DNA of 64,000 nt from contig NC_089981.1 of NCBI RefSeq assembly GCF_036417845.1, positions 63,515,268 to 63,579,267 on the forward strand, in the 5' to 3' direction. Positions 45,141 to 58,760 of the stretch are shown here, one piece after another. The translations under genes were made by a program, and so were the position numbers. Below the pieces are notes generated by a model. That model saw nothing but the letters and a program-made list of their open reading frames with translations, had not been told where the DNA came from and ran no database searches. The stretch comes from Apteryx mantelli. Lineage: Eukaryota; Chordata; Aves; Apterygiformes; Apterygidae. How positions within the stretch are numbered: position 1 is the stretch's first letter; every line of letters begins with the position of its first letter.

Positions 45141-48084
45141 ATGGCTCTCCAGAGACTTGCACACGCGTAGAGCTGTCAGGCACTTGTGGCTGGTACAGTC
45201 CCATGAATACCTCAGGAAATGCTTTTTTAATTGCTTGACTTTCATAACTAGTTCCCATAGATCTCCTGCAGAAATATACATTTTATGGGGGGAGGGAATA
45301 GAAACTGGGGACTCTATGATGCTCAATTTACGCATCTAGTTTACTGCCCTAGTGTGTTTTTAATGAGGATGGCTGCATGTTCTTGCTCCCCTCTAGTCTT
45401 GATGCGAATCTGCTCTCTGTCTCTGCACAGGCATGTACAACTGATTTCACCTGAACATACCTTTTATGTCTAAACCCCGTCCTCTGTGATACTGATCCTT
45501 GATGCTTGGAGATTTTACTTGATTATAGTAGAATACGATAACTTCATCTCAAAATATCAAAGGATCGCTGATGTTAATAGAGCAGAATTAATGATAGCTG
45601 TTTGCATTTTGTTAAGCATTGAAAACTGAATGTAAGATAGAATTAAAATCTTGTAAAAATCTAGTATACCTTTGTATCCCAGCAAGACTGGAATTTATGG
45701 CCAGGAGTTTTTTGGAGTTTAGGACCTGAATGCTGATGAGATCTACATAGAATAGAGTGAAAATTTTCTGCTAATTTTATCCTTTAGAAAGGAAAAGGAA
45801 AGAACCCCGTTATTGAACACAGCGGTAGACTTGAGATGCAAATAGCTGGAATGGGGAACTGTGTTCCTAGTGCAAGGTTCTGTCTTCCAGGATAGCCTGT
45901 TTTTGTTTTTTAGAGCTTGTAGTCTTTCTCTTGGTGCAGTGCTCTGTTGGGATTGGGAGATGAAGCCGGTTGGGTAAAGGAGTGTTTTCTGCCAGAAGTA
46001 GCGTAGATCACAACATTATATCAGTCAGAATTGCCATACTTGGACCAGTGCACTTTCAGTATCTTGTCTCCCCCCCCAGAAGAGGACTGTATCGGATGAT
46101 TCAGAAGTATGAAGAACTACTCCCTGTTGTGCACAGTTATGACGAAACCAGCAGTAGGGGAGTTTTTTGCTAACCCTACCTGATAGCAGTTAGTGTGTTC
46201 CCTGAAACATGAAGCTTCTATCCCTATAGTTTTAACTATTGCAAATATATCTATTTTTACATGATTATGTAATACTCCTTCTGAATCTAGTTAAATTCAA
46301 CAATATAATGTAGTACAATATTAAAGAGATAATAACTTGGGTACATGAACACTTACCTGCTTTTTCCAGCTATATTTGTTGGTCTATTAATATAAGACAT
46401 TATCGCTCTCTGCAAATTTTGCTTTGCTTTTATTTCCATTTATGAAATTTTTAGGCTGATTTCATTATTGTCCCTCTCTTCTTGTATTCATTTCTATACA
46501 GCTTAAGTTTTCATTAAACAAATCTAACTTTAATGGCTATAAAAGAACTTTTCATTTATGAATTAGTTGGACTGAATGTGATATCATTGTCCTGGACTAA
46601 GCGCTCTTGTGGCTTGCTTTGCTACTCACAAGGCTGGTATTCCCTAAGGTTTATAGAGTGAAAATAGCAGGTTTGCTCTGTTTCAGTGCTGGTTTGGACG
46701 GAGAAAGAATGTAATTCACATTGCTATTACTTGAGGAAGCTGTGAAGAGAGAATGAATTTATTCACAAAGCTGAATGACCAGGAAGGACAGCTTGGAAAA
46801 AAGATAGGAAAAGGAACACCTTGCCAGCTTTTTTTCCACATTCTCTTTAGAAAGGAAGTAGGAAACAGAAGGCATTTTCTCTGTTTTATTTTTTGAGGGT
46901 GCTGGAGATATATTTGCCAGATACCTACTGCTTAGGTAATATTGAGAGATCTGTCTCAAGTCCTCATGTCTCTTTTTTTGTTCTGAAGTTATAGATCAGG
47001 TTAGAGACTGCACAGACTTGTAAAAATTAGTCATTTTAAAAATTGAAATGGCAGATTATAAGTAGTCATGCTCACAACTCATGAAGAGAAAGTAAAGATA
47101 TGTACAGCAGTTTTTTCAAAGGATAGAATGGCTCAAGATAGATTTTTCAAGATAGGTTGATTGCGAGGCTATGGAACAGATGTACAAGAGGAACTATGTA
47201 GAAGGCTTTGAAAATGAGAATGCATTTATGGTCAAATCTGCTGTCTGACACAACTTTTGTGCTGTCTCATCCCAAAACATTTATGTTTGCATTCTTTCTG
47301 TCCTGGAATGAATATTTAAAGCATTTAAACAAATGATCTTCCACAGGGGCGCCTGCAGGAATCTCTGTTAAGCTGGAGCCACATAGATGATGTAACAGCA
47401 GATGGCACATGCTGTTAAGTTTTCTTCTACAAAATAATCTTTGTAGGGAGATGCATCTTTTCCCTGCAGTTACTGAGAAACAGGTTTGCCTGTGATTCAA
47501 GTAGAAGAGGAATATGAGAGCTGGGTCTAGGAATGGAACTGAATTAATTTGGTGGGACTGTCAAGGGCATAGTGTAAATGGGGCATTTAGTTCTCTCTCC
47601 CTTTTGTCTTACTTTGCTTCTGCATAAGGGCTTTTCTCTGTTTTTAAACATGAAGAATATTGGACTTTTAGAGGTCAGAGGATAAGACAAAAATGTGCAA
47701 GGAGGGGAAGGGAATGAACCTAATTTTTTATATTAAGTCTAATTTTTGCTCAATCCCTGTCTTTAGAAGACCTGATTTAGCTCACCCTGAAGTCAATGTG
47801 AAGAATCTTGGTAAATTCGGGGCAGGTTAGAATAGGTCATACTGATTAATTTCCAGCACTTTATGGAGCTGAGTGTCAAAAATAGTGTTTTGTTGCTCTT
47901 GCTGACCTGTTATTCTGTAAGTGTAGGTCTCTTTAGTGGTTCAGCTGGAAGAGCGATCTTCTGGAAAGCCTGGAATAGAAAGAGAGCGCTTCTGCAGGGC
48001 TCTGTTAGAGCATTCGGAAAGGTGTTCTAGGAAATGGCACCTCAAAGTGAAACCCAGCCTGAACCATGGGAACCAAGCACAGTT

Positions 48085-48330
48085 TAGGAAGTCAAAAGAA
48101 ACCATTTTGATCATTTAGTCTGGCCAGGAGGCTTTTCTGAATTAACTTCTTGTCTGAATTACCTTGTGTAAAAACTGTCCTTTAGGGAAAAAAAAAAATC
48201 ATGTCTCTAAAATGAATTGCTAGTAATGGAGAATTCACTACACATCTTTCTAAATACTTCTACCTTTTGCCCACTTCACTAATAAAATTCCAGTTCTCAA
48301 TTTAAGGTGATTTTTGTCTGGGTGCTGAGA
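48085..48330 (+). repeat. Probable ancient amniote interspersed repeat
   Basis: GATCATTTAGTCTGGCCAGGAG followed about 130 bases later by AGTAATGGAGAATTCACTAC resembles a high-copy amniote repeat with GATCATCTAGTCTGACCTCC and GATGGAGAATCCACCAC words. Diverged and incomplete. Confidence 0.45.
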
Positions 48331-51300
48331 TGTTCTGAATTGTCTCTGTGCAGGAAGGTTTGCTGTGACTCTTTGAGTTCTAGCTGGAGATCAAAAAAGG
48401 GTACTTAATGCCACCATCAGCAGAGTAAACATACTACCTCTTTTCGTCATATTCATTGCAAGTTGGTTCTTCACCTCCCCCCTCCAGTGAAGTGCTGGCT
48501 CTTGGAAATTTATTTTAGTAATAAAACATTACTTTATACTTCCCCATGAAAGCATGTTTTGAAGGCTGTTTGAATTCTTTAAAATGTCCAAGAGATTGTT
48601 GTTCCCTGAGTACACTGCAAACTTGTATTGTAGTAAGTCTGACAAATTAACATGCAGAAAGTTAAGCTCATAACTTCCAGTGGTTAACTTACACTCCTTG
48701 GGTGGGGAAGCACAGGTCTGTGGTTGGCGTGCTGTATTTTTATTGCCTGTCCCCAAATGTTATGTGTTGAGGGTTTTCTGGTTTTGAGAAAATGGGTGGG
48801 CTTATTCATACAGAAATTATTGGTCACAATGAGGAGAGAATGAAGTTGCATTTACTCATCTTCACAGTTGTAAGTCTTGACAGTAAAGTTAAGGAATATA
48901 GTTCAGTTATTTTCCTGTGGTTTATTTTACGACTTTTTAGTGTAATTGGGGAGATGGAATAAGAAACCCCATACTGTTTAAGTGGAGATTTTCAGTTCAT
49001 AATTTAATTTTGAGGAGATATTTTTACTGATTAGTTTGTTGTAGTTCAGCCGCAAGAGTAGAGATAATTGAAAGAGATCCACTACTGATTAAGCGGATTT
49101 TGCCTATGTGTTGTTCTGAGCATTGTTTTAGTGAAAGCTAGTGAAGCTTATTACAAGAAAATTCTACAAAATATATTTACTTTTCTGTGTAGAAATTGTT
49201 TTACATTGACACTGTGCTTCCATATGGAGTGCTTTCTATGCTACAAGGCATATATCCACATTTTATTTAAACTGCACAAAGTGCTAATTACTTCTGTGCC
49301 AATATACAGTGTCATGTAAAATCTGACTTCCAGATATTTGGTACATTACAAACACAGGTTTTATTTCAGGCTGCCTTTAAGGATGTGCGTGGAGTCTCTG
49401 AAAACCTGTTATATTTTAAAGCTTTCTAAGTCCGGTAGCAATTTAACAAACATTAGCTCACACTTTATTAGAATTAAAATTTGATTGCTTCTTTCTCATT
49501 TAGATTTTACTCACTGCTTTGCTAAACTAGGTAAAATCAGCTTTGGTCATTAGTTGGATGGGAATCTGCAAGAAACCCAGATGTTGCAATAAGCAAGGTT
49601 GGTGCTCTGCTCCCAGTGGGTTGCTGAACTGTTACCCCCTGGTAGCTCTAGGGGGCTCTCTGCTTTTGGACATGTTACATTTTGGATGAGTTGTATGACA
49701 AAGGTCTTAATAACCTGTTGTCATTAAAGATCTCGTAACACTTCTTTTCGCAAATGCTAACCTCATTGTCAGCAGCAAAACACAGCATATGCAATTACAA
49801 TCTAATTTCCTCCAGAGTGTCAATTAGAGATTCTCATTTTTATCCTAAACTGTGCTCTGCTGTGCATGTAAACTGCTGTCACATAAGTTGCAATATTTAT
49901 GCAGTGTGGGAAATAATTTCTGTGTATGTAGTTTGCAAAGTTCCTTACGTAAGTCACTACAAGTATGGTGTTATGAGCACTGACTGTGAGTGCAGGAAAG
50001 ACAGGAAATAATTATCCCATCCTTTATTGTAACCATCCAGTTTGTTCCTGTAGTAATCTTAGAAGTACATGGACGTTGTTACGGGAGCATTAGAAGTAAG
50101 TGTCTAAGATGGATGATTAGATAAGACAGAACAAAAATACAGGCAGTAATATACAGCAGAGCAATAGACATTCATCATCAAGTTGTATCAAGTGGAAATA
50201 TAGAAGGGAAATGATACCTATGTAATACTTTGCCTTTATTTAAAAACCCTTCCTTTGGGTTTTAGACAGGGAGATGAATGCAAATTCTGCCTTAAGCTTG
50301 GTGGATTGCAATGGCTTAGACTCAGTATTGTGTATCAGATTCAGTTATATTAAAACGGAGTTTTAGTTTGATTAGTTTGAAAATGAGTCAAGCAATCTAA
50401 GATTATTATGCTGTGTTCTCTGTTGTAGTACTACATTCTCTTCTTTTACAGTTTTGTGATTTTAGTTTCCCAGATACGCAGATCTGTTCTGACAGTGATT
50501 ACAATAACGGAAGCTGCTGGTTTGGGAAGCCATGCGACAACATTTGGGGATTTGCACATATGTATAAGAATGCAAGGCAGTTGGGCAGATAAGCCTGTTG
50601 GCTGGGTGTTTGTGCTAACAACAGTGTGAATTTCAGTATTAACACTGATATCTAAACGTAACCAAGGAAGAAACATTTACTGACATAAATGACAACAGTT
50701 TGCATCTCTTGGAGCAATTGGCTTCAATTTCAGGAAGACAGTGCCGTATTGCTTTCACTTGGCTGTGTTTCTAAGGCTTTCTTCTCATCTGGGAAGACTA
50801 GAAATAGCTGCAAAGTAACTACAGCCTGTATTCTTCAACATGTTTGGGCAGTATGGATGTCTATTATGGATGGTGCTGCTGTTTCCTGTATGATCAGGAA
50901 CTTATGTATTGAGAAAGTGAAAATAATGCTGAATTTGGTGTTAAGTCAGCGTCACAATAAGAACATGCTTGAGTGTTCCCTTTAATCCGCTCAGCAGTGA
51001 GTTCTGCCTTTTTTTATTCTGAAAAGCCTTAACTTGAAATCAGTATTGTGAATTTACTGCTGAGGGGGGAAAAGGTGAAGCATGGATAGATTTAGGAAAG
51101 GAGCAGGTTGTTTTATTTTCATTGGTAGCATTTGCAGTTCTCAAGCAATGAGGGTTGGAGAAGCTGGCTGTTGAGTCACGCCTTTGATTAGATGTTTGGG
51201 CCTGTTTTAAAATTGTGTGATGTCTGCGAGTTGTGCTGGTGTTGCAATCCTCCTTATACAATGAAGGAAAGGTGTTTAGAAATCTGTCCTTTAAATTCTG

Positions 51301-53159
51301 CTTTTCCCTGCTGTCTAGGAGCCACTTTGCATAGTGTAAAAATGCACTGAATTACCCTTGTCTGCATAAAACACAAACTAACAACAATTAAGCAATTGAT
51401 TAATTTCTCGGACAGTGAAGGATTCAGGAAGAATCCTTCACTTGGGATTCGTTTCCCCATGCCCACCCCCCGCTTCAAACAACAACGACATGCAAGTTCC
51501 AATCACAGCTGAATCCAGACACTCCTTCCTCTCAGCGTTTGGATGTATTTATTGCTTGTACTACATCTTTTTTTGTCTGACCACTGTAATGATGAAAGGG
51601 AATTGATTCTTTTTGTTTCAGGCTATGAGTTGTGCCAGTTTTGCTGAAGTAGTGATTTTATATAGGTTTTGATATACTAGTGAAATTTTTGTGTGACGAG
51701 TTCTTAAGCAAATTTAAATCTTATATGTAAAAATTTAGCTTGCACTTGTAAATTCAAAGGGTAAACATCAGTATAGCCAATTTGCAATATTACTTGAAAA
51801 AATACATATTTTTGATTGAACTGAAATAATTTCTGTGTGTAATACAATATTGTGGGATGGTATCTGCATCCTCTATTGCTTATGCTCTGAGTTGTTAGTT
51901 TTGAATACTTTCCTAGTCAGCTAATAATTAAATTGGAGTAGTGAAGTCACTGAACAAAATGTCTGATAACAGTGACTCAGAATTAGTATTACAGAAATGC
52001 TCTCAAGTTGTTTAAACATGCTTCTATCTATATTCCAGATAACATTATAGATTGTTAAACCCTGTCAGTTTTGAAATATAAATTGTTTAGAAAAAATGAA
52101 TTTAAAACACCCTTTTGGCTGTTGCATCTGCCTCAGGATATCCTGCGTGTTTGCAGGATTTATAAATACAATCCCTGTTCTTACTTCCCAGTTGAGCTGT
52201 TCTGAAAAATCACTAAATGCAGAGAGGGAAACAGTGAAAGTTACTAGGTGTAAATTTGTGGGGGAAGAAAAAGGAAATAAATATTTTCCATAGTCCAAGT
52301 TGTTTTATGTTTAAGTGACTGCGGTGGGTAGAATTCAAACACTAGTTTCAGATATTGCTGCAGAGTTGAAAGGATTAGAAAGAAAGTATTTTTCACTACT
52401 GGTGGCCTTGAACCTTCAGAGACCTGTATAAAAGCTTTACATTATCTGAAGCTGTTTCCTAACTGCCATGAGACTATTCATTTATATTAAGAGCGTGCAT
52501 AAGTCTTTTTGGTTCAAAGTCTGCTTTTTACCGATATCTCCATTTCTCTCTCTAAAACAATAGCAATTACTTCTTTTATTTTATTTGCTATTTTCACTTT
52601 CTGGTAATCAAGCATCATCATCGAACTCCTGTGTCTTAGTTTGAAAGTATGATGGTGTGTTTGTTGCTTTTTTTAGAACAGTTTCAATGGAAATAATTAC
52701 AGCAAAAATCATATAAAATTTCTATTAACCTTAAATTTTCCAGAAGGTGAACTTTATATGTAAATGTATATATTGGTGTTAACTGGCAGTTGTTTTAGCA
52801 CTGTTCTGAATGTTCTATTGGAACCTTTTAAAAATACTTTCATTTTTCCATTCTTTTGATACAGTTTTACGGTGTTTCTTAACGACATAACCTGCTCCAT
52901 TTAAGGGACACTTTTCAGCCAATCCACATCCAGAACCATTAGGATTATAATTTTATAGTTGTAATAGGTAGTAATGCCTGTTCTGTGAAGAGCTGCCTTA
53001 TGAATGCTAGTATGAGGTTCTGGCTCTGAATGCACTGATCCCGCTAGGGTCACTGTAGTGCATTTCCCAGGCTGAAGTTGCGGAGTCCCTGGCCTCCAGG
53101 TCGCCTGCCGCTCTCCTGTTAGAATTGAGCGTGCCAAACCCACAGCACCCCTGTCTTTC

Positions 53160-53470
53160 ATGAATGGAATTCAAAAAGACACTTACATTTCCATAAATAA
53201 ATTAGGAATTCAGTGGCTTCTTCCGGCTAATCAGGGCAGGCTGATAAACCTTGCTAGCTGTTTAATAAATGAATTGTGACTGATTACCTATTAATATGGA
53301 CGCCTCAGGAATTCACCCTGGGGGAAGCAGAGCAGTGAAATAGAGAGGGGCATGGCCCCCTGGGAAATCAGGGCTTCATGTTTGCAGCTTAAATATCTCT
53401 GTGAAGTATCAATAAGGAGGTAATTGAATTTTGAACACAAACATGAGCGCCGGATGGATGAAGGAGAGGG
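53160..53470. promoter_or_regulatory. Candidate conserved non-coding element
   Basis: Balanced-composition, repeat-free DNA with many homeodomain-type cores: GGCTAATCAG, TTTAATAAATGAATTG, TGATTACCTATTAATATGG and GGTAATTGAATT, around a GC-richer centre. Such density is typical of developmental enhancers, and VSX2 is the expected downstream neighbour of LIN52. Unproven. Confidence 0.3.
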
Positions 53471-56400
53471 GGGCTCTGATCATCTCTTCATGCCCCTTCA
53501 TACTCCCCTCCCCTTTCCCTTAGAGACCACTCTAGTGAAGATAGATGCTAAATCCATTAAATAAAGATTAGACTCTGTCGTGGTAGAAAATGGCAGCTTA
53601 GCTAGATCCCTGGGCAAATAGGGACCTTTAGCAATACAGAAAATTAAAATATACATTTTTAACAAGTGTGCTGTCGACACAGTAATAATGACTGTGTGGC
53701 CTGTGGGGTTTGCTCACCTTTCAGATCTGCTTTTGTTTGGTTATATCACTTTCTCTTGTTTTCAAACCAGCTTACCTGGTCTCTTTGAAGCAGAGACTTA
53801 GGAGAAGGGGAGTGGGTTTTGTTTGTTTGTTTGTTTTTTCCTTCTCTCCTCCACCTAGCTTTCTGATTTAGGCTCTTTTTCTAGGCTCTTATGCTTGTAA
53901 TAGGGTGGAAGACCAGCACTGTAGTATTTGAACAGGGAAATACTACCTTTGGTTCCAGCATGCTCAGTCACATGTCCTAAAATGTAGTTGAGAATAGTCT
54001 AGAGGAAGCAGAGAGAGATGATGTTGGGGACTGGAATGTAAATGTGGTAGGGCTTTTTTAAATATGGGCCTTATTCTCTAATGCTGTGGCTTTTCTTTTT
54101 ATTTATTCCAGATCAAGCTTTCTGAGTTTTATTAATGTACGAAAGTTTGGGGTATGCATTGTAAAATGTCAAAGTTCTTTCTTGCGATGCAAAGAATTAT
54201 AGCAATGTAGCTGGATTGGCCTTTAATGGGTGACAGTCTTACTTTATAATACTGTGCTAGGCTCAGAACACAATCATGCCTTTTTTCACAACTTCACATG
54301 CCTTATTCTCTTTTGCAGAAAGTCAGTAGATTCTCCTAGGTTCTGCAGGCAGAACCTCATCTGACTGTTGCAAGCGGGAGGAACACCTGTCATACTAGAG
54401 ACATGGGTCCTCTTTTCCATGTAAGGTAATCCTCCTGCAGAACAAAATGAAAAATTGTTTCTGTTTAACAGTTCCTAACAAGAAATGAGCCTACACTAAG
54501 ATGGTCCTGGGGAAAATTGCTGCTCCTTCCTTCTAGAAACCTTTCTCTGGACTCTAGACTATTTTGAGAAAGTGCAGAGTAAAACAAGGACTTTGCTGAA
54601 TTATGGTGGACTGTCACAGTAAAAACATGGGGCCTTCTGTGTATTCTTCCAGGACATCTCCTTGATAACACCACTTCCCTCTTTCCAGCCTCCTCTCAAA
54701 TTCTGCCAGTCAGGCCTGGAAAAGCTTTGGTGTGGTATCCTCAGCTTCAGCTGCAAAGACCTGAATCCAGCTTAGTTGTCCTTTGTTTAGGAAGAACAAA
54801 AGTTGATGTTAAGTGGAAGAAAAGTATTGATGTATGTGGGTGCATTCCAAAGATTGTAGTGTAGAAGACTGACTGTGATGTACCAGGAATGCCTTAGTTC
54901 CCATTAACTCTGAGCTGCTGGAAACATGAAAAAAAGTTTTCTCTGTTCCCCAGACTACCATCTGCTTCCAGATCCCAGCAGTGAATTCACTTATGTTTTG
55001 TCAGAAGGCTCTTGAGGCAAGGGATATCTGTAGTCCTTTGTCCAACCATGTTTCTAGCAAGGAAGAACTTTTCTAAGCTGGCTCAGCCTCAAGGACTCTT
55101 TTTCATGGCATTGGCACCAATTGGAAAATGAACAAATACCACCCTGCAGCTAAACTGCAGTAATTGGCTGTTTATGTGCTGTAGCCTGACTCAGTTTAAA
55201 AGAAGAAGCCAGATTTCAAGCCTTCCTTGGTACAGGTAGATTACATTGTGTTTACCTTTGACCAAACATGTTGATCAAAGGCTGTTTCTCTTTTCAGCCT
55301 TCATCCCCTCACATACACCCGTTCTTGATACTTCGGTCACTGAAGCCCATCTTTCTCCTATCTCCCAAACTCAAGGACAGTCTGCATTATAGCTTATCTC
55401 AAAAGCACAGAATACAAGGGCTTTACAAAAGGTTTTGAATCCAGTCACATTTTAATCAGTACAAGAAGTAGATAGATCTAGACCAAAAAAGCACTGACCT
55501 ATATGTGTTGCTCCCTGCCTTTGTTTTCCCACCTTTCTGCAGTATTTGGTAGAATAAGAGACAGCATGTTTTAAGAATTTCACAGTTCCTCTTCCACATC
55601 TCTTCTTCTGCCTCTCTCTGTCCCCTTTTTCAATTCTTTTTCATGCGTTTCTATTTTGGAGATTTTTCTGCTCTCTTCTCCCTGCATGTAAACTTAGACT
55701 TTTTTTTTTTCGTTTCAGGAATCTTCCTTTGTGTATCCCTAGTAAAAGAGGAACACTTTTGCTAGCTTGTTATGTAGCTTCTTCTGAAAGCAGGCATGTG
55801 TCAGGAACCTTGTGAGCTTATGGCTTTCCACATATTAAGTCACTTAGTGATGCAGCAATTTAATTAAATTAACCAGAATTCGTAGATTGTACATAGACAG
55901 ATATCCCAGATCATCTTAATATGAGCTTTTAGAGTGATCAGCACTCTGCTGGTGTTTAATCCACCAGACTGGCATATGGAATGTGGAAGAGCAGAATATC
56001 TCCTTATTAACAATTGTTATTTTTTCATGTCAGCAAGTATGATCTTAATATTTGAGAACCTGGGAGTACAGTCCCTTGTTTTATCTCATGTACCAATTTT
56101 ATCAACCTCATGCCACATCCTGTTTCATGCCTGGAGTTTATCCCTCTTTTTTAATGAATCCAGATGATTCAACAGACTGTCTTAAAGGCGTGATAGATGA
56201 AGGTCATCCCACCAGAGTCTCCCAAAGAGAAGTCTCACTCTTCTTTGTAAGAGTGATTACAGCTTCACAAGAAGAAAGGCCCAAATGTCCTCTGTGGGAA
56301 ATTATGACTATCTGTAGCATTTGGTCAGTGATTTCTGCAGACAGTTGCAACACATCTAATGAAGCTTTGCAGTTTGAACAATCAGAACATAAGCTGTAAT

Positions 56401-58339
56401 TCACAAAACTCAGAGTTGTTCCTCATTTTCAAGATAAGCAAACCTTTTATTCAACCTGTATTAATAAATGCTTGTCCTCAAATTCTAGGGTATTTTCTGT
56501 GTGCTGGGCTTCCTTATCAATAGAAGCTATCTGTCCCTTCAGAGTAGTGTTCTGTTCCCTTTTTTTGTGATAAACAAGTCTGTTTCTACCCCTTCAGCTG
56601 TGTGAAGGCTACAGGTTGTTAGACTTTCTGATGTGAAGAATACCTTTCAGGCAAGAGGAATAAACCTTCTGGTCTTTGACTTTGTCACTGCACTGCTTTC
56701 TTCAGAAAGAAATCCATTGTAGGATGGACGATGAGATGGGCTCAATGCAGAAATGTTTTGCAACCTAGTCATGAGGCTCTTCTCATCAATTTAACTTTAG
56801 ATATTTTCCACTGTCAGAACCTGCTGGATTCTAGGCAATAGTATTGTGCAGTCATTTTTACTCATCCAAACATTTACCTAACTATTGGCTTATTTGCTTT
56901 CTTGGATGCATTGACAGCCTCTGGGGAATATTGAATGCTTATTAAGATAATGATCTTCAACTTTGAACTCTGTTAAGATGCAGTCTGAAGAAGAGAGGAT
57001 TGTTGGTATGTGGTGGCAATAAATGGAAAACAGGGCTTACTAATCTTCATTAGCGTTTTCCATCCTATCCAGCAGATGGCATTGAAAATGTACCTGCTGC
57101 TCTCTCTTCTTGCAGCTTAAATGCCTTAACTGGAATCTTAAATCCTTCAGGCTGTACTTGTTCTTTGGTGCATGGCTGCAGATCACTTCCTAATGAGGAT
57201 TTTGAGTGTCTCTGCCTAAGTGAGTAAAATAAAAACCAACACATCCATGGATTAATGAGAAGGGAATTTAATGATGGCATGCTGTACCCTCATGACAAAA
57301 TCTGTTTTCAGGATTTCAAAGTATTTCTTTAAACATTTAGCACTTGGGCAAGCCCTGTTAGTAGTCTTCTTTTTCCTGACTTACGTTGTTTGTCTGTCCA
57401 TCTGCTTGTCTGCCAGTCGTCTTGGTATTTGTGTCATGTGGACAAATTAGCAGTGATCTTTCAATAAGCTTGGCACTGAAGGCAACATAAGCCCTCATGC
57501 TTTTGGAGTAGTCCTACAGTACTCACGAGCTCAGACCTGCCACTTGGTTCCCAGAGAGGGCACAATTTCTTCAAGCCAATGGCAGCATCCGTCCCAGTGA
57601 AGGGAATGTCTTAAGCAGGTGGCACTAGAAGTTTGTAGGCCCTTTCCATATGGGTCACTGGGAGGAGGGAAGAACGTGGATGTTGGTGATATTTAGGGTG
57701 GTTGTTGCTTCTTCTGATTAAATCAGGAGGACAGTGGGATGTAGTGCACTGATTCAGATGATAACTAGCTGTGGCAACAAAGCTGAGAAGTAGAAACATC
57801 TTTATAGATAAAGAGAACTTCAGTTCTCTAGCACTTTATCTTTGTTTCCTGTCTTCTATATATTTTGTTACCTTTATTCTTCATTTCTAGTAAATATGTT
57901 GTTCTGTACAAGCATCACTGTACGCATAAGTGAGGTGAAGTACTTAGCTGCTCAGGAACAGTAAGATAATCTGCAAGAAATGATAAAAATGTGTGACAAA
58001 CCCAATTACTGTGTGAAGTTACCATGAATGGACACGTCAGAACTATGTAGAATGGCTTCATTTGCCTGATATAGTTTATATATTATCCCATATTTTCATT
58101 GTAAGTTACCAGCAACCCATTTCAGAGTACTTAGACCTGTTTGTGTTGGGGCTAGTGAACATTTGTCTCTAACTTTCTAGATCCTATGGGATTAAAAATA
58201 CTTTCTACCAGCTGCTTTGTTTCCTTTGTTTCTGAGGACCTGAGTTAAGGTGGAAACCAGAGCTTTTTGCTCTCTCCTCCTCCTCTTCCAAACAAATTAT
58301 CTGTGATTCCTCTTTTCTGATGACTGTAAACACCACTAC

Positions 58340-58760
58340 TATTCTGTCCCTTATTTAGCCTTGTGACCTGGGTATCATCTTTGACTGGAACCTCTCCCAT
58401 AAGTCCAGGCATCCAAGCTATAAGTTAAATTTTCTCTCATTTTTCCACATAACTTTTCCTATCTTTCCACACAACTACAGCTCTTATACAAGTTCTAATC
58501 ATATTATGCCTTTCCAGAATCCTTTTCTCTAATCTTAACAACTCTTGTTCCACTCACAGCTATTCAGACCGCTGCTGCAAAGATCAGCGTATCATTTTGA
58601 CTGTGATCAAAATCTCCATACATTTTTCCCCGGCTGCCACTGCTGTATCATATCAAACTTAAACCACTTTTTTCATTTTCAGAGCTTTTTTCTGCTTTAT
58701 CTATCATACTGCATTCAGTAACAAGAAGTCAGCAGCCATTTCCAGTCAGTCAAGAATGCA
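58340..58760 (+). mobile_element. Probable degraded LINE reverse-transcriptase fragment
   Basis: The frame starting GACCTGGGTATCATCTTTGA reads DLGIIFDWNLS followed by aromatic/His-rich residues, like the LGVIFDxxLSF segment after the catalytic core of L2/CR1-type reverse transcriptases. The frame soon breaks. An old, inactive remnant. Confidence 0.4.
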
